Shown here piece by piece: positions 14,304-25,919 of a DNA stretch of 64,000 bases. Position 1 is the stretch's first letter; each line of letters starts with the position of its first letter. The position numbers were made by a program, and so were the translations under genes. The stretch comes from Eutreptiella sp. 'Long Island Sound 2002' (lineage: Eukaryota; Euglenozoa; Euglenophyceae; Eutreptiales; Eutreptiaceae). The stretch spans positions 2,149,379 to 2,213,378 of the forward strand of contig OZ038394.1 of the NCBI GenBank assembly GCA_964036045.1. The letters are read 5' to 3'. Below the pieces are notes generated by a model. It was not told the origin of the DNA and searched no databases. It saw only the letters and a program-made list of their open reading frames with translations.

Positions 14304-16340
14304 AATTCATGAGAAAACGTAGATAAATCCATGGGCTCTGAATCAATGTGAGTGCCTCAATCAGTCCAGGAAAAGATGTTTTAGTTCACATTGTTTGGGG
14401 ATTAAGGGGTACACACAACATCCTGATTTAGTGTTTGGTTCTATAGGTCAAAATGTGTTATCACCCATTTTGGTTAGGCCAATACTAAGATAAAAATGCG
14501 GGATAACTTAGAGTCTCTCTAATACAACTAAAGTGTATTCCAAAGCAATGGAACAGCACTTTTTCTTACTCCCCCCTTGTGCTGTGGTGGCCACCACTGT
14601 GTTAACAACTGTCGCATTTCAGGAAAAAGGGTATTTTTTTTTCTTGGCCTTTCCTTGGTTTCCACATCTACTTTAAAATACCTATAGCCTCCCTTACACT
14701 GCAAAAGGGCGCTTTACCATGGCCAGCACCTTTTGCTGCATTGTTCGTGAAATTACCTACAGAAAACTCAGCGCTCTTGGCGCTGCAGAGGTTCCTGTGG
14801 CTTGGTGGGGTTAGAATAGGGCATGCAAAGACCATATGCATATGCATCCCTCCCTCCAAGCTGCAGAGTGACACAACCCAACGCCAAACTCTCATAGGAC
14901 GCTCGATTTGAGTCTCCTGGAACCTGAAGGAGACGCTTGTCTTGATACCGGGGTGAGGGGGCTACAATTAAATTAAAATTGCCCCATGGTGGGGTCTTGG
15001 GTTGTCGTTCTGGTTCAGTCTCCTGCTGCTGCTTTTCGGACCAAACAGCGGCCTACTCAGCGACGCCTCGCGAGGATATCTGTACAACAGAGGAATGGAA
15101 GGATGAGGGAGGAATCCACGCAAACGCGAAGCGACAACACCTAAATCCGTCAAATGACAGCCTAGAATTTTTCTGAAAGCACATACCTGACCCGAATGCA
15201 TCTGTGCATCAGATGCACATTTTTATAAAATTTGCGGTCATCTCTTGATTTTTTAAATCAGGAAATTCCCACGCAGAAAAAGACGGCGCGCCGGAGTGGG
15301 TCCTAACGAAGCGCCGGAAAAAGAAGAATTAATAAGATTATAAATGTATGTCACGTATAATGACGAAAATGACGAGACACACATAAATAGGTAAAAGAAA
15401 AATGTCCTTGATTAATGCCCTAGATATTTTGATGAAATCCTGCAGGTTTTGAAGCTGAAAACCCAAACCAAAGCAGCAAGTAGAGCAAGAACAGGATTTG
15501 GATCGAATGAATGAATAGTTTTGAAATCCAGTGTAACACAGAAGGGCTGCAAATAGACAATGCAGGTATATACACAAAGATTCAATCACAAATGGATAAT
15601 ACAAAAGATTTTATATGAAAACTGGCCTGACTCTTGCCTTCAAGATAGCATCAGGCACTTCATGTGCACTCTTTTGGGTGAAATGGTGCTGTTCCGGATG
15701 TGGGGCATAGATGTCAGGCCAACACAGAAAATGACTTGGCCAAGCAACTGAATTCAGAAACAGTTAAAAAGTAGAACCACAATAAGTAGTAGAAACAATT
15801 GAGTATAGGTGCCTTGGGGTGGGAGACCACTAGGCTTAACCTCCAAGGCCTAAAGCATGAAATGCCTATTTTATTTCGGTATATCCTCCATGAAGGAAGG
15901 TACCTCCGCTGAGTTGAGTGGCAGGGGTCAACTTCATGGGGGGGCTGGGGTTACAACCCTAGTTACTTTGAGAAAGTGTACTTTAGGCTTCAAAAGAGAG
16001 ATAAAAATACTTAAGCTGGTGTTGTCATCAACAAAAGGGTTTTAAGGGGGGCTTGGCCTGGATCAAGCCCTCCAAGAAAGACATGGCAGTGACTTTTTCG
16101 TACTCCTCCCTGGACTACTAGTTAGCTAAGCTAGTAGGACCAAGGAAAAAGGCTCAAATATTCCCAAAATTACCTCAGAAAATGCATTAAACTCACCAAA
16201 AACATCCTCATTAGTTCATAGAAGCCTATCACACTGTAGGTACCCTCGAAAAACAGTGTAATGTACCGTGAATGATGTCCCTTCGATGGGGCATTTCTCA
16301 AAAGTCGCCGGCGTGCGACGAAAACGTTTGGTAAAAATTT
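14304..16340. other. Intergenic with one dispersed repeat
   Basis: No gene supported. It holds the 68-bp dispersed repeat at 15399-15466. The rest looks unique by eye. Confidence 0.4.
15399..15466 (+). repeat. Dispersed repeat, copy 1 (second copy 46978-47046)
   Basis: About 66 bp starting ATGTCCTTGATTAATGCCC recurs at 46978-47046 in the same orientation with only one or two differences. Flanks of the two copies are unrelated. Confidence 0.85.
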
Positions 16341-16412
16341 GGGGGTAGTGGGGTTTGAACCCAGGACTCCATCCCTAGAGCATATGTGCTTGCCCACTAG
16401 GGTACAGTCGAC
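16341..16412 (-). repeat. tRNA-like SINE head (minus strand)
   Basis: On the minus strand a box A-like TACCCTAGTGGGCAAGC lies about 30 bases ahead of a perfect box B, GGTTCAAACCC (plus 16351-16361). This is typical of a tRNA-derived SINE 5' part. It resembles the copy at 14222-14303 in layout but not in detail. Confidence 0.5.
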
Positions 16413-18142
16413 CGCTCTGATGCGGACGGCGATCGCTATATAAACAGCGTTTTAGTAAACGTCTTGACCAAGGGCAAGGGCGGAGCAATACTCCCAATGG
16501 AGGACACAAATCTCCAGGAGCTGAAAAAAATAGAAAATGTAACCAACAGGGAGTGATTCCTGCGGTTTAGCGAAAGGGGTAGCGATTTAGCAAGTCAAAT
16601 CGCTAAAAATTGACGAAATCACGCGAGAAATCGTCATTTTTACACATAACTCAAAGTCGCCGACAAGCGCAAAGGAAGCGGACTTCAAAAACAAAGTTGC
16701 GCAAGCGTAAACGGCTTTTGAAAAAGAAGGTATGAGCCGTAGATTTTAAAGTTTTAAAGGAAATTTTTGCAGAGTTGCATCAAAATTTTTATAAACTTTA
16801 GTGAAAAGTATTCAAACTCGACCCACACCACAGAGCCGGTGGACAACCCATCTCTCAGGTATGCTAGTGTCATCTCACACGCATGCATTGCTTTCGTGTT
16901 GGTTGCTTCGTTAAAACGTTAGGGTTGTCAACGCTGTGTTGGTTGGGGGTTCGGGCGCTCATCTCCTTTGCTCTGCACAGGTCAAAACAGGAATGAAAGG
17001 TATCGATGCGAATGGAGCGCGCAGCGCGCACGTAGGGTTAGAATATGCGCTGTGCTCGCGATGCATGTGCCCAGTTGAGGCGTTCACACGCTGTGACGCT
17101 TTCCCTGTACCCCAATTCATCCTTGTTCTCTCTTCATAGGTAAGAAAAGAAAGTGTTTGCTCGTGTGTAGCCGTAGCGTTTAAGTAGGGTTGCTTAAAAC
17201 GCTTAGGCTTGTTTATAACTCGCAATAGGGTTGTTTTGCGTTCGCTTCACTTCGGCATTCACACGATGCATGGTGAGTAAGGTAGGTTAGCCCAGGAGGA
17301 GCTCACCTCCTGGTTGAGTCAGTGGTTATGGTTCCGCCTCCTTTCCCTGCATGCGTGCACACGATGCATTAAAGGGTAGGCCATGCGAAATGCGCACGGT
17401 AAGCCTTGTTTAGGTTACCCAGGGGCTCCTCGGTACGTTCTTTAAGAGAACCTGAGGAGTCTCTTAACGCTTGCTTGCTTGACAGGGGTTGTTTGAGGAC
17501 AGTGTATTATAGGTCACACTGAGAAGCGTATAATACGTGGAGTGTGGCTTGGTTCCTCAGCCGCAAACACCCCTTCATTGGCCTCTGTTGTACAGGTGGG
17601 AGAGGTTCAGGGTGATTGGTGCACGCAGCAGCTGCCTTCGGCGGCTATCCCATTTTTCTGCCCCAGCTAAACAGGGGCGCTGATCACACAATCAATTGAC
17701 TGCGCCTCAGCCAGGAGTGGCGTGGGCAGTTCGACTCCCTCGACATCCGCGCTGTGCACGCAACAAGAGTACCCCTTCCCTCCAAGCCCTAGCAGGGAAA
17801 CGTGTTGTGACGTCCCTGTTAGGCAGACAGTTGCTTAGCAGCGCTGTGTTCTCTTCTCTTCTTCACAGGAGGGTCATTAGGACCCGAGACTTCAATGACA
17901 GCAACACCAAGTAGTGTGTGTAGGGGTTAGGGTCAGCAGGCCTGGCAGGAGTTGAGTGCAGGTGATGAGTGCTCACACTGCCTTCAGAGGCCGGTGCTGG
18001 CGTTAGTGAGTGTAGTGTAGTGGTGTCTCCTGTCCCGCGTGCTTTTCCTCGTGGGCAGGGGAGTGCGTTAGCTTTTGGCCCTTAGCAAAAATGGGCGTTT
18101 TGTATGCCCTTAGCACACTTGGCCAGCCCTCCCCACTAGTAG
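16413..18142. other. Non-coding; right part may belong to the LTR of E3
   Basis: No gene seen. Hairpins include CCAGGAGG/CCTCCTGG at 17292-17313 and CTCCTC/GAGGAG at about 17427-17460. The last part up to 18142 is the left flank of E1. The right flank of E1 (37000-37296) looks like a split LTR of E3, so part of this stretch is probably the rest of that LTR, read on the minus strand. Confidence 0.35.
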
Positions 18143-18146
18143 GTAG

Positions 18147-21100
18147 TGAAGCGGTACCCAGAACCCCATGGCTAGGTTACGGCATAAAACCGGTCTCCGG
18201 TCCACTAACCCCAAGTACGGAAGGGAAGACCGGTCTCCGGTCCACTAACCCCATGTACGGAAGGCGCCCGTTGACGCCCGGTGCGAGCCCGGCGGGAGCG
18301 TGTTCCGTGCCGTAAAGCCCCGCATCGGCAACCGATGCACCGCCAGCGGAGATTTATATATCAGAATATCAGGAATCAACAGGGTTTTATTTTCATAATG
18401 TTTCCGTCAATTTTTACGCTTCCGTTCTGATACTCACTGTTTTGACTGCTGGCGGTTGGATCGCGACTTTACCGTAACCGCCAGTTTAACTGTTTATAAT
18501 GGAAATTTTAACGCTATCCGTGACGAAGGCTCTAAAGCCTTCGGGAATTGCGTTGATGCATCCGCAATTTTCACATTCTACACTCGCAACCTTAATCCGA
18601 ATTTTTCAGGATGTCGAAATCGGATTTTCGACTTCGACATCCCCGCACTTGATTTGACCTCTTCCGAGTGGACCTACGTGCTTCCCTATGCACGAATCAA
18701 CTTTCCTTTTATCCTGCCCTCCATTTGTCTTAAAGATATGGGCAAAACAAAGTTGATTCGTGAGGCCACTTGTGAAGGTCATATCTCGTGTTGCTTGCGA
18801 GGAATGACAATAAGGAAACGTGGGATGTATTCACAATACTCTCGACGTAGTTTAGGAAGCATCATATGCCTTGCGTCTCCACACGTGCGCACTAGTGTAA
18901 TGGATCATGGTCAAGAGGGTAGAGTTTGCGTTGTAACTCAATGGCCATGATATTGCGTGCGTTAAGATAACTTTCGAGTGTAGCGCGCGAGTGTTGGTGT
19001 TGCATAGGAACTCTCCTTGAGTTCCTATGAGCGATTGACACACAGTTATGCCTTTGGAGGGGCATGACATATCGTGGGGGGAGCTACCTTTTTGGGCAAT
19101 ATGGAGTATGTGCCTTGTGTGGTGTTGCGTGCCCATTTGGCGGGTCCATCGCTCCAAGCCAAGCCCGCCAATGGACCTCATATTGTGCAAGCCCCTTCTC
19201 CATACTCCCTACGATCAATTGCAAGCCTAACCTTCGTGAAGGAAAGCTTGTGTGGCGATCCCAAAGCGATGCGTTGGGAGCAAGGTGTGTGTTTTGCAAT
19301 TTTCCATATTTTCATGTGCCCACTTGGGAAGTAGCGCTCGTAACCTTTCAAGGCGCCCGAAGTGGAGCACATATGTGGAATCGAAGGTCATTGGTGTCAA
19401 GTCATTGTGTTTAGAAGGATTAGTTGATTGCACGATCCAAGCCGAAGATATTATAATATAATTGTGCACCTTTCAATGCACTTTTGTGTGTCTTTGTGCC
19501 AATTTTGCCGTTTTTGGCCCGTCATGATGTCAAGTGGCGGCCGTGTATCTCAATGTTGCGCTCAATTGACATCATGACCCAAGTATGTTATGAAGGTACA
19601 TACTTCGGTGCCCAACATATCTTGGACCCGGCGAATAACTCCTCTTGGGCTTGGCATACCGTGGCTGCCATGTTGGCGATTTGGGACTATCCCAAATCAT
19701 GGGCTCACTTGGCGACCCTGCCATTCCCAATACCGGAGGAGTTGGGCGACGCCCAAAAGATATGTTGGACACATATGACTTGATACCAATCCTATGGCAC
19801 ATTCCGGTCCAAGTCGGGCATGTGCCTCATTTGCCCCAACCATGAGTGTGCGCATTTTTGGCCATTTTGAGCAATTTTCCACTTTTGCTGCCCGCCGTGC
19901 ACTATGTTGAGCCCACCCGTGCACGCCGGACGCATGGACCAATGGACCATATATGACATGGGTGTTATGTATATTTGTCCCCATGGTTCACACACCACGT
20001 GGGCGAAGCGGAGCATCCTTCGTTAGGGCGCTAGCCCAAAGTGAGTGTGGGCAATTTTGCCATTTTGGCATTTGTGGACCCAATTGGGATCGTCACCACG
20101 CCAAGTGGCATGGAGATCTTTGAGAGCCAAGGGCATGGGAGTCTTCGTTGGACTCCCGGTGGATCGCGTATGGAATGGCGGATCCGATCTCCAAGCCGGC
20201 GTGGAGATATGCTATTGGGAGCACCCCAAATTTTGGCTCATTTCGAGCAGCCAAAATGACCCCATTTTGGGACCCCAATTTCCCCCTTCCGTCTGGTCAA
20301 TTGGTGGCCCCATTTCTCTATGCCCATAAGGAGCCCGGACCTAATTTCAAGTTGTACACTCAGATAGAAGTCCTAGGTCCTGCCTCCTACCCTGTGAGCC
20401 ATTGGCGTTGCCCTGGCCGGGCGAGCCACGCGTGGGAATGACGCCAATTTTGGTGATTTGGGCATCATGACCCCACTTGACGAATCCGTCCTGCCCTGAT
20501 GCCGGGACCTCAGAGGGAACCAGGTTGGGTGAGGGCTCCAGGGAGTTCGTACTCGAAGGGCATAGGGTCAGTTGCCTGGTCCCTACCTCTGGCGGGTCCG
20601 GACGAGGGGTCAATTTTGGGGATTTTTGAGTTAATATCAGTTTGGGCTGAAACGGCCCATTTTCAGCTACCAACTCCTGGGTGATAATGGCGGGGCCATA
20701 TCTCTGGCTCAGAGAGGAGTTCGGACCTGCCGTTAAGGGAGCATGAGGAGCCACTGTTGGTTGGCCTTCAGGCCACTTGGTTTACAGGAACTCGCCTGTG
20801 GCTGGGCGGGACACCTCCCCTATTGGCAGGGTTTCAGGGTCCGGACTGAGCAGGGCATGGGTTGTGTTTGAGCCCCCGCCCCCACCAGCCACTGAGAGGG
20901 TCGGACCTGGGATTGGGATACGAGTTGGGACTGAGTGACTATTGTCCTGTGATGTGCTTACCCCAGTCCAGTCTTAACCCCATGTGTACATATCCTGATG
21001 TGTTGCTGTACATACTTTCGTTCCCTTGTTGCAGAGTGGCAAGGATCCTGAAACGCTTTGTCACATGACATGAGCGCATTGATTCCCCTGTGAGCGTAGT

Positions 21101-21172
21101 GCTTTGCCTGCCTGCTCACTTGCGCGTGTCCACCGCAGCGTCCCGTGGCCGGCCCCCCACGGGAACGCGTCA
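18147..21172 (+). repeat. E1 5' LTR (3026 bp)
   Basis: Starts TGAAGCGGTACCC and ends ACGCGTCA. It matches 33969-36995 throughout. A TATA-like TTTATATAT at about 18353-18361 could be part of the promoter. Short ORFs inside it are not supported as genes. Confidence 0.95.
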
Positions 21173-21556
21173 AAAGCGTTTCACCGCCGCGGGGTTACCC
21201 AACCCTCGCGTGCCACTCGGGGCCACCAACCCCGAGCAGCGCGGCGCAGTTCGCAGTTCGCAGCGCAGCGCAGCGGCTCGCAGCGCCACCCAGCGACAGC
21301 GCCGAGTTCGTCACGGAGCCAGCAGCGCCGTCCAGAGCATCGCCCTGACCGCGCCGCGACCGTGAAGGAAGTGGACAGACCAGACCCATCGGCCGACCAG
21401 CAAGGCCGCGTCAACCACTTCCACAACCACCGGCTGACCAGCACCAGCCGCACGCCCAGTCCAGTGCTGCAGCACCCGCCTCAACAACCACCACCAGTTC
21501 ATTGAGTTGAACGAGTGCATACCAAGGACCTCAAGACCAACTACGCCCCCGCTGCC
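21173..21556 (+). other. E1 leader between LTR and gag
   Basis: Untranslated leader expected to hold the primer-binding site and packaging signal. It begins AAAGCGTTTCACC and not with TGG, so priming by the usual tRNA 3' end is not obvious. It contains short CGCAG-rich direct repeats at about 21240-21290. The equivalent stretch in E2 (50202-50555) is similar. Confidence 0.6.
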
Positions 21557-24500
21557 ATGGTGAATTGGCAGGAAGCGGGCAGGATGTGGCCGCGGCCCCA
21601 CCCCCATGCGGCACGCCTGCTGCGTGGGTTGGTCTGGGACCAGCACTACCGCCACAGCCACCCCCAGTGTGAAGGCGGCATGCCCGGGAGCTTCGAGCTC
21701 CGCGAGGACATGGGGGAGGACCGCCTGCGGGCAGTGGAGGAGTGGCTGCGGGCGGAAGGGTACGAGTACCGCTTCCGCCGCAAGCGCTGGAGGACGTGGA
21801 CCCGGCCGGACAGGCCCGGCGAAGGCCTGCGTCCCGACGGGATTGAGGAGGACGAGATGCCCAACGAGTACCCGTCGGGCGCCTCGATCAACGTCTCCAT
21901 GTGGGACGTGATCGAGAAGAACTTCCCGGAACCGGGGAGCGAGCGCAGGCTGCAGGGCAGGAGCAGCGCGTCTCCGGGGAAGGAGAAGCGGTCCGCCGGG
22001 GACAGGAAGCGGGACTGGAGGTGGCGGGAGTACCAGGAGTCCCTGGCCGCCGAAGCCGCCCAAGGCGCCAAGGGCGGAACCCCAGCCCCCCGTCCCCAAC
22101 GGGCCAATGGTGGTCATCACCCCGGCCACGCCACCCTCGGCGACTTCATCCAAGTCGCCAGGCAGACCAAGGCCAAGCCCCGCCAGCTGCTCCTGAGGCC
22201 CCAGCAGGCCCCAGCAGGCCCCAGCAGCGACGTGGAGTCGGCCCACCGCGGGAGGATGCCGGCCGACCAGGCCAGCTCCAGCAGCAGCGTCGCTCCCGAC
22301 AGGGACGTGGCGCGCGCCTGTGAGCGCGTCTGTGGGGTGCCCCGCAACCTTCGGGTTGTCCGGCAACGGGCCAGGCAGCACAGCGCTGCCGTGGAGGGCG
22401 CCGTCGGCATCGCCCAGGAGGAGGCTGCGGAGTGGGCGCATGGCATGGCCATCCACGCCCGGACCGTGGCGGCCATTGCGGCCGGACTCACGGCCGTAGC
22501 CGCCCATGGGGCAGCGACTGCCCAGGTCAACGGTGAGTTGGCGGCAGCCGACGAGGAAGCCCGCCTGACGCAGGAGGCCATTGCCTGCAGGGAGGCCGAG
22601 GTGAGGGCGCTGGAAGAGGCGCTTGCCCAAGAGAGGGCAAAGAAGGAGGCGGAGGAAAGGGCCCACGCCGAAGCGACGGCCAAGGCCCAGGCGGACGCCG
22701 CCAAGAAGGACGCCATCGAGGCCGCGCGACGGAAGGTCGCTGAGGAGAAGGCCAAGACGGAGGCGGAGCTGGCAGCGTTGGAAGCGCAGAAGGCGCGGCT
22801 GCAGCAGGCCTGGGAAGCCGAGGCGGCTCGTGCTCGGGAGGAAGCCGAAGTGCGAGCTGCCGCAGCCACCGCCGCCGCAATGGAGGAGGCAGAGGCCAAA
22901 CTCCGCCGCGAGACTCCCCCGGGAGGATCACGAGTGGAGACCCTTCGAAAGCTTTTCGAAGGGGACGCCTCCTCCAAGATGACGCTGGATGAGGCGGACA
23001 CGGGCAGCAGTGGGAGCAGTGGCCCCACCGCCCATCGACGGAGGAAGGGCAAGGGGAAGACCCCCGAGAGGCCGCGGAGGCCAGCGGGTGGACACCCCCA
23101 CGACAGTGACCCCTTATTCACCGCCAGTGACGGGGATGAACGAGGCCGCCGACATCGCCAAGTGGTGGCTTGGACGGGCGGAGGAGGCGGAGACGTCCCG
23201 ATGGAGCCGGAAGGTGAGGACGAGGATCTCCCTCCTCCCTACCGGAGCTCGGAGTCTTCCGAGACCGAGACGCCCAGGTGGGGCGACATGGACGAGGATG
23301 ACGACATGGACTTCGGCATCACGAAGAAGCGCCCATCCTCGGACCCACCGAGGCGACCCGGCGGAGACCCACCGGGACCCCCTGGCGGAGGACCATCAGA
23401 ACCCCCTGGAGGACGCCCACCAAGTGGACCCCCTGGAGGCGGACCACCGGGCGGGGGAGGACCCCCTGGACCGGGCGGACCCGGCGGAGGCCCTCCTGGA
23501 GGACCCCCTGGGGACCCCGACGACCCACCAGGGAACGGCGACCCGGATACCACCTGGCGGTGGATTGTCTACCTCCGCAGGAGAGTCCAGTTGCTCGAGC
23601 TGGAGGTAGACACGGGCAAGGGCGAGATGGCTCGCATCTCCAGGGTCGCCGCGCGCGCGCAGAAAGAGCTGGACATCGCCAGGGCCGAGACCACGCAGCT
23701 GAACACGGTCATCAGCGGCCTGCAGCAGAGGCTGGACGCGCTGGAAGCCCGTGGGAGCGTCGGCAGCGACCACCCACCCCTGGAGTCTGGCTCGTCGGAC
23801 GACGGCTGGGGACCCGGACCAGGTCCAGGCAGACCCCACGCCCCCGGCGGAGCCCCCAGGAATCGCCCCAGCGCCAGTGCCCCCTCTCTCACCGCCCCCT
23901 CTCACCGCAGCGCGGGCCGCCGCAACGAGCGCGTGCCGCCCGGCAGTGACAGTGAGGATTGGCGTGATGAGTGGCTCAGCGCGGAGTACCGCAACCGCCG
24001 TGCTCCACCGCGGACACCAGTACGCCCCCAACGCCCCGCACCAGCCCTGGAGCCAATCCCAATGGCTGGTGGACGTTATGGTGGACTCAGGGATGAGGTC
24101 CCCAGAGGAGACGTGGAGTGGGATGTTGGCGAAGGTGAGGACCTGGACCTGGACCTGGAGGAGTTCCACATCAGCCCGCCGCGTGGTGCACGACGGGAGG
24201 CCGCTGAACGCAGCCGCCAGCGCCGTGATGAGGATGCGTACATGGAAGCAGTACGGCGTGAACATCTAGGTTCAGCGTACATGGAGGAACCGCGGCGTAG
24301 CCACAGGGATTCCATGGAGGAGATGGACGTGGCGGCCGTGGGAGTCCGTGGGCGAGGCCGATGGGAACCTCGGTCGACCTCGCGGCCGGCGTTCATGGTC
24401 TCTAAGGCCGCGGACGCCGCCGTGTGGGAAGACTTGAAGGACATCAAGCCCCCCATGTACGACGGCAACCCCCTCAACCTCGACCGCTTCTTGGAGAAGC

Positions 24501-25876
24501 TGGACGATTGGGGGCTGACCGTCACTGAAGACATGCCTCACGCGGATGCGGAGAGATATGTCTTCAGACGGTTCAGGTACCGCCTGCCGGAAGTGCTCGG
24601 AGAGCTATACTTCATGGCGACCAAGGAGGGGAAAATCAAGACCCTCAAGGAAGCCAAGAAGTGGCTCAACGAGCAGGAGCGATTGGAGGCTCCGCAGGTG
24701 GCTGCCAAGCGATGGAAGTCCATCAAGCTTGAGCATGATGGACGGGAGATCCGCCTGCGGGATCGGCGGGACTTCCGAGGGAAATACACCCTCCACCGCC
24801 GCAACGTGGAGGATTGGAACGAGGGTGACGAGCAGGCTCGCCTGCTCTCCATGCTGCCGGAAGCATGGATCAAGAAGGTCACCAAGGAGGAAGCCAAAAG
24901 GGCCAAGTCCAACCACACGGTCAAGATGATGCTCGCCAAAGAGTATCATACGAACGTGGTGGCTTGGGCGAAGAAGAACGTGGCCCGGGATGTCAAACGG
25001 CACTCCCTGCGGAACGCTCTCCTCATCACCGTCTCGGGCGATCGCGAGAAGACCGCGATGTGGCGCCTTGACGAGTGTGAGTTGAGCGGCCAGACCATCC
25101 GTCTGCAGGCCATCCCGGCGCGGATGAGCTGCGACGAGATCCTTGAGTGGGTTGGCGAGGAAGTACTCAAGGAGTACCGGAACCTCCACCACACCCGCGG
25201 GTTGAGGCCCGGCGACCGCGACGTCAACTACGTTGGCGAGGGACCTGGCGGGGAAGCTGCCATGGACCCAGCGGGAGCCGGCGGCGATGAGACTCTCGTT
25301 GACGATGACGACGACGATGAGCCCGCCGAAGTGGCCGTGTGTACCTTCGTGGCCAAGAACCTGAGCGCGGGGAGCAAGCCGGGAAACTGGAAGCCCCTGC
25401 AGCAGGGTTGGAGGAAGCAGGAGAAGAGGGACCCTCGCCGCATTGGCGACCCTCCGCTGTCCTTTGGGGAGTTCATACGAGCTCACCCTCAGGGCTGTCT
25501 CGTGTGTTATGGGAGGAAGCGAGGCTTCAACCATGACCACCGAACATGCCCCGTCCACAAGGCCGACACGGAGGCTTACAAGAAGGCGCACGGGTCGAAG
25601 AAGCGTACGCCCGCGGGTATCCGGGAAGCCAAGGTGGAGGTGGACAGGGACAAGCTCTCCAAGCTGGTGTCGCAGGGGACCGAGTTGGCCAAGGAGATCC
25701 AGGAGATCAAGAGGAACTGGGTCCCCAGGTCGGACAACAAGAACAAGGAGAACAACCAGAATGACCAGAACAAGGACAAGGACAAGAACAAGGGTAAGAA
25801 AGGGGGAAGGAAGAAGGGCGTCAACGAGGTTGATGCGGAGGAGAACACCCCTTCCTCCACAACCGACGCCCCCTAG
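21557..25876 (+). CDS. gag: E1 Gag polyprotein
   Basis: Start at ATG 21557 (MVNWQEAG), which matches the start in the sister copy at 50556; the frame is open upstream to 21515 but without an ATG. It gives 1439 residues and ends at UAG 25874-25876. Order of regions: a basic N-terminal part of about 150 residues of unknown fold; a long Ala/Glu/Lys coiled coil (about residues 330-455); a Pro/Gly-rich collagen-like tract (about 600-670); a second short coiled coil; then a capsid-like domain (about 960-1205, starting near DIKPPMYDG); and a Cys/His knuckle CLVC-x8-H-x4-C near residue 1315. The tail is Asn/Lys-rich. It should form the particle and bind RNA. It is far longer than most Ty3/Gypsy Gags (a few hundred residues). 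Confidence 0.9.
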   Translation: MVNWQEAGRMWPRPHPHAARLLRGLVWDQHYRHSHPQCEGGMPGSFELREDMGEDRLRAVEEWLRAEGYEYRFRRKRWRTWTRPDRPGEGLRPDGIEEDEMPNEYPSGASINVSMWDVIEKNFPEPGSERRLQGRSSASPGKEKRSAGDRKRDWRWREYQESLAAEAAQGAKGGTPAPRPQRANGGHHPGHATLGDFIQVARQTKAKPRQLLLRPQQAPAGPSSDVESAHRGRMPADQASSSSSVAPDRDVARACERVCGVPRNLRVVRQRARQHSAAVEGAVGIAQEEAAEWAHGMAIHARTVAAIAAGLTAVAAHGAATAQVNGELAAADEEARLTQEAIACREAEVRALEEALAQERAKKEAEERAHAEATAKAQADAAKKDAIEAARRKVAEEKAKTEAELAALEAQKARLQQAWEAEAARAREEAEVRAAAATAAAMEEAEAKLRRETPPGGSRVETLRKLFEGDASSKMTLDEADTGSSGSSGPTAHRRRKGKGKTPERPRRPAGGHPHDSDPLFTASDGDERGRRHRQVVAWTGGGGGDVPMEPEGEDEDLPPPYRSSESSETETPRWGDMDEDDDMDFGITKKRPSSDPPRRPGGDPPGPPGGGPSEPPGGRPPSGPPGGGPPGGGGPPGPGGPGGGPPGGPPGDPDDPPGNGDPDTTWRWIVYLRRRVQLLELEVDTGKGEMARISRVAARAQKELDIARAETTQLNTVISGLQQRLDALEARGSVGSDHPPLESGSSDDGWGPGPGPGRPHAPGGAPRNRPSASAPSLTAPSHRSAGRRNERVPPGSDSEDWRDEWLSAEYRNRRAPPRTPVRPQRPAPALEPIPMAGGRYGGLRDEVPRGDVEWDVGEGEDLDLDLEEFHISPPRGARREAAERSRQRRDEDAYMEAVRREHLGSAYMEEPRRSHRDSMEEMDVAAVGVRGRGRWEPRSTSRPAFMVSKAADAAVWEDLKDIKPPMYDGNPLNLDRFLEKLDDWGLTVTEDMPHADAERYVFRRFRYRLPEVLGELYFMATKEGKIKTLKEAKKWLNEQERLEAPQVAAKRWKSIKLEHDGREIRLRDRRDFRGKYTLHRRNVEDWNEGDEQARLLSMLPEAWIKKVTKEEAKRAKSNHTVKMMLAKEYHTNVVAWAKKNVARDVKRHSLRNALLITVSGDREKTAMWRLDECELSGQTIRLQAIPARMSCDEILEWVGEEVLKEYRNLHHTRGLRPGDRDVNYVGEGPGGEAAMDPAGAGGDETLVDDDDDDEPAEVAVCTFVAKNLSAGSKPGNWKPLQQGWRKQEKRDPRRIGDPPLSFGEFIRAHPQGCLVCYGRKRGFNHDHRTCPVHKADTEAYKKAHGSKKRTPAGIREAKVEVDRDKLSKLVSQGTELAKEIQEIKRNWVPRSDNKNKENNQNDQNKDKDKNKGKKGGRKKGVNEVDAEENTPSSTTDAP

Positions 25877-25919
25877 CGGAGCCCCTGCAGCCAAGGGCCC
25901 CAGCTAGGGCGGTCGCAGG
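25874..25919 (+). promoter_or_regulatory. Probable stop-codon readthrough site between Gag and Pol
   Basis: UAG is followed by CGG, and Pol continues in the same frame with no other stop. After a 7-base spacer, CCTGC (25884-25888) can pair with GCAGG (25915-25919), enclosing a second stem GCCC/GGGC (25897-25900 with 25907-25910). A stop followed by CGG and a stem about 8 bases later is a known readthrough context in RNA viruses. The site is preserved in E2 at 57799. Confidence 0.7.

Noticed and set aside
17290-17760. tRNA-like box A at about 17315-17345 and box B-like GCAGTTCGACTCCC near 17728
   Set aside because: About 400 bases apart, too far for one internal promoter, and no cloverleaf forms.
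18456-18950. 164-codon ORF inside both E1 LTRs (also 34278-34772)
   Set aside because: No motif, low-complexity flanks, absent from the E2 LTR. Conservation is explained by LTR duplication.
21311-23121. Long minus-strand open frames (451 and 334 codons) opposite E1 gag
   Set aside because: Shadows of the GC-rich Gag coding strand. They are Pro/Ala/Ser-rich without motifs, and the plus frame carries capsid, knuckle and Pol continuity.
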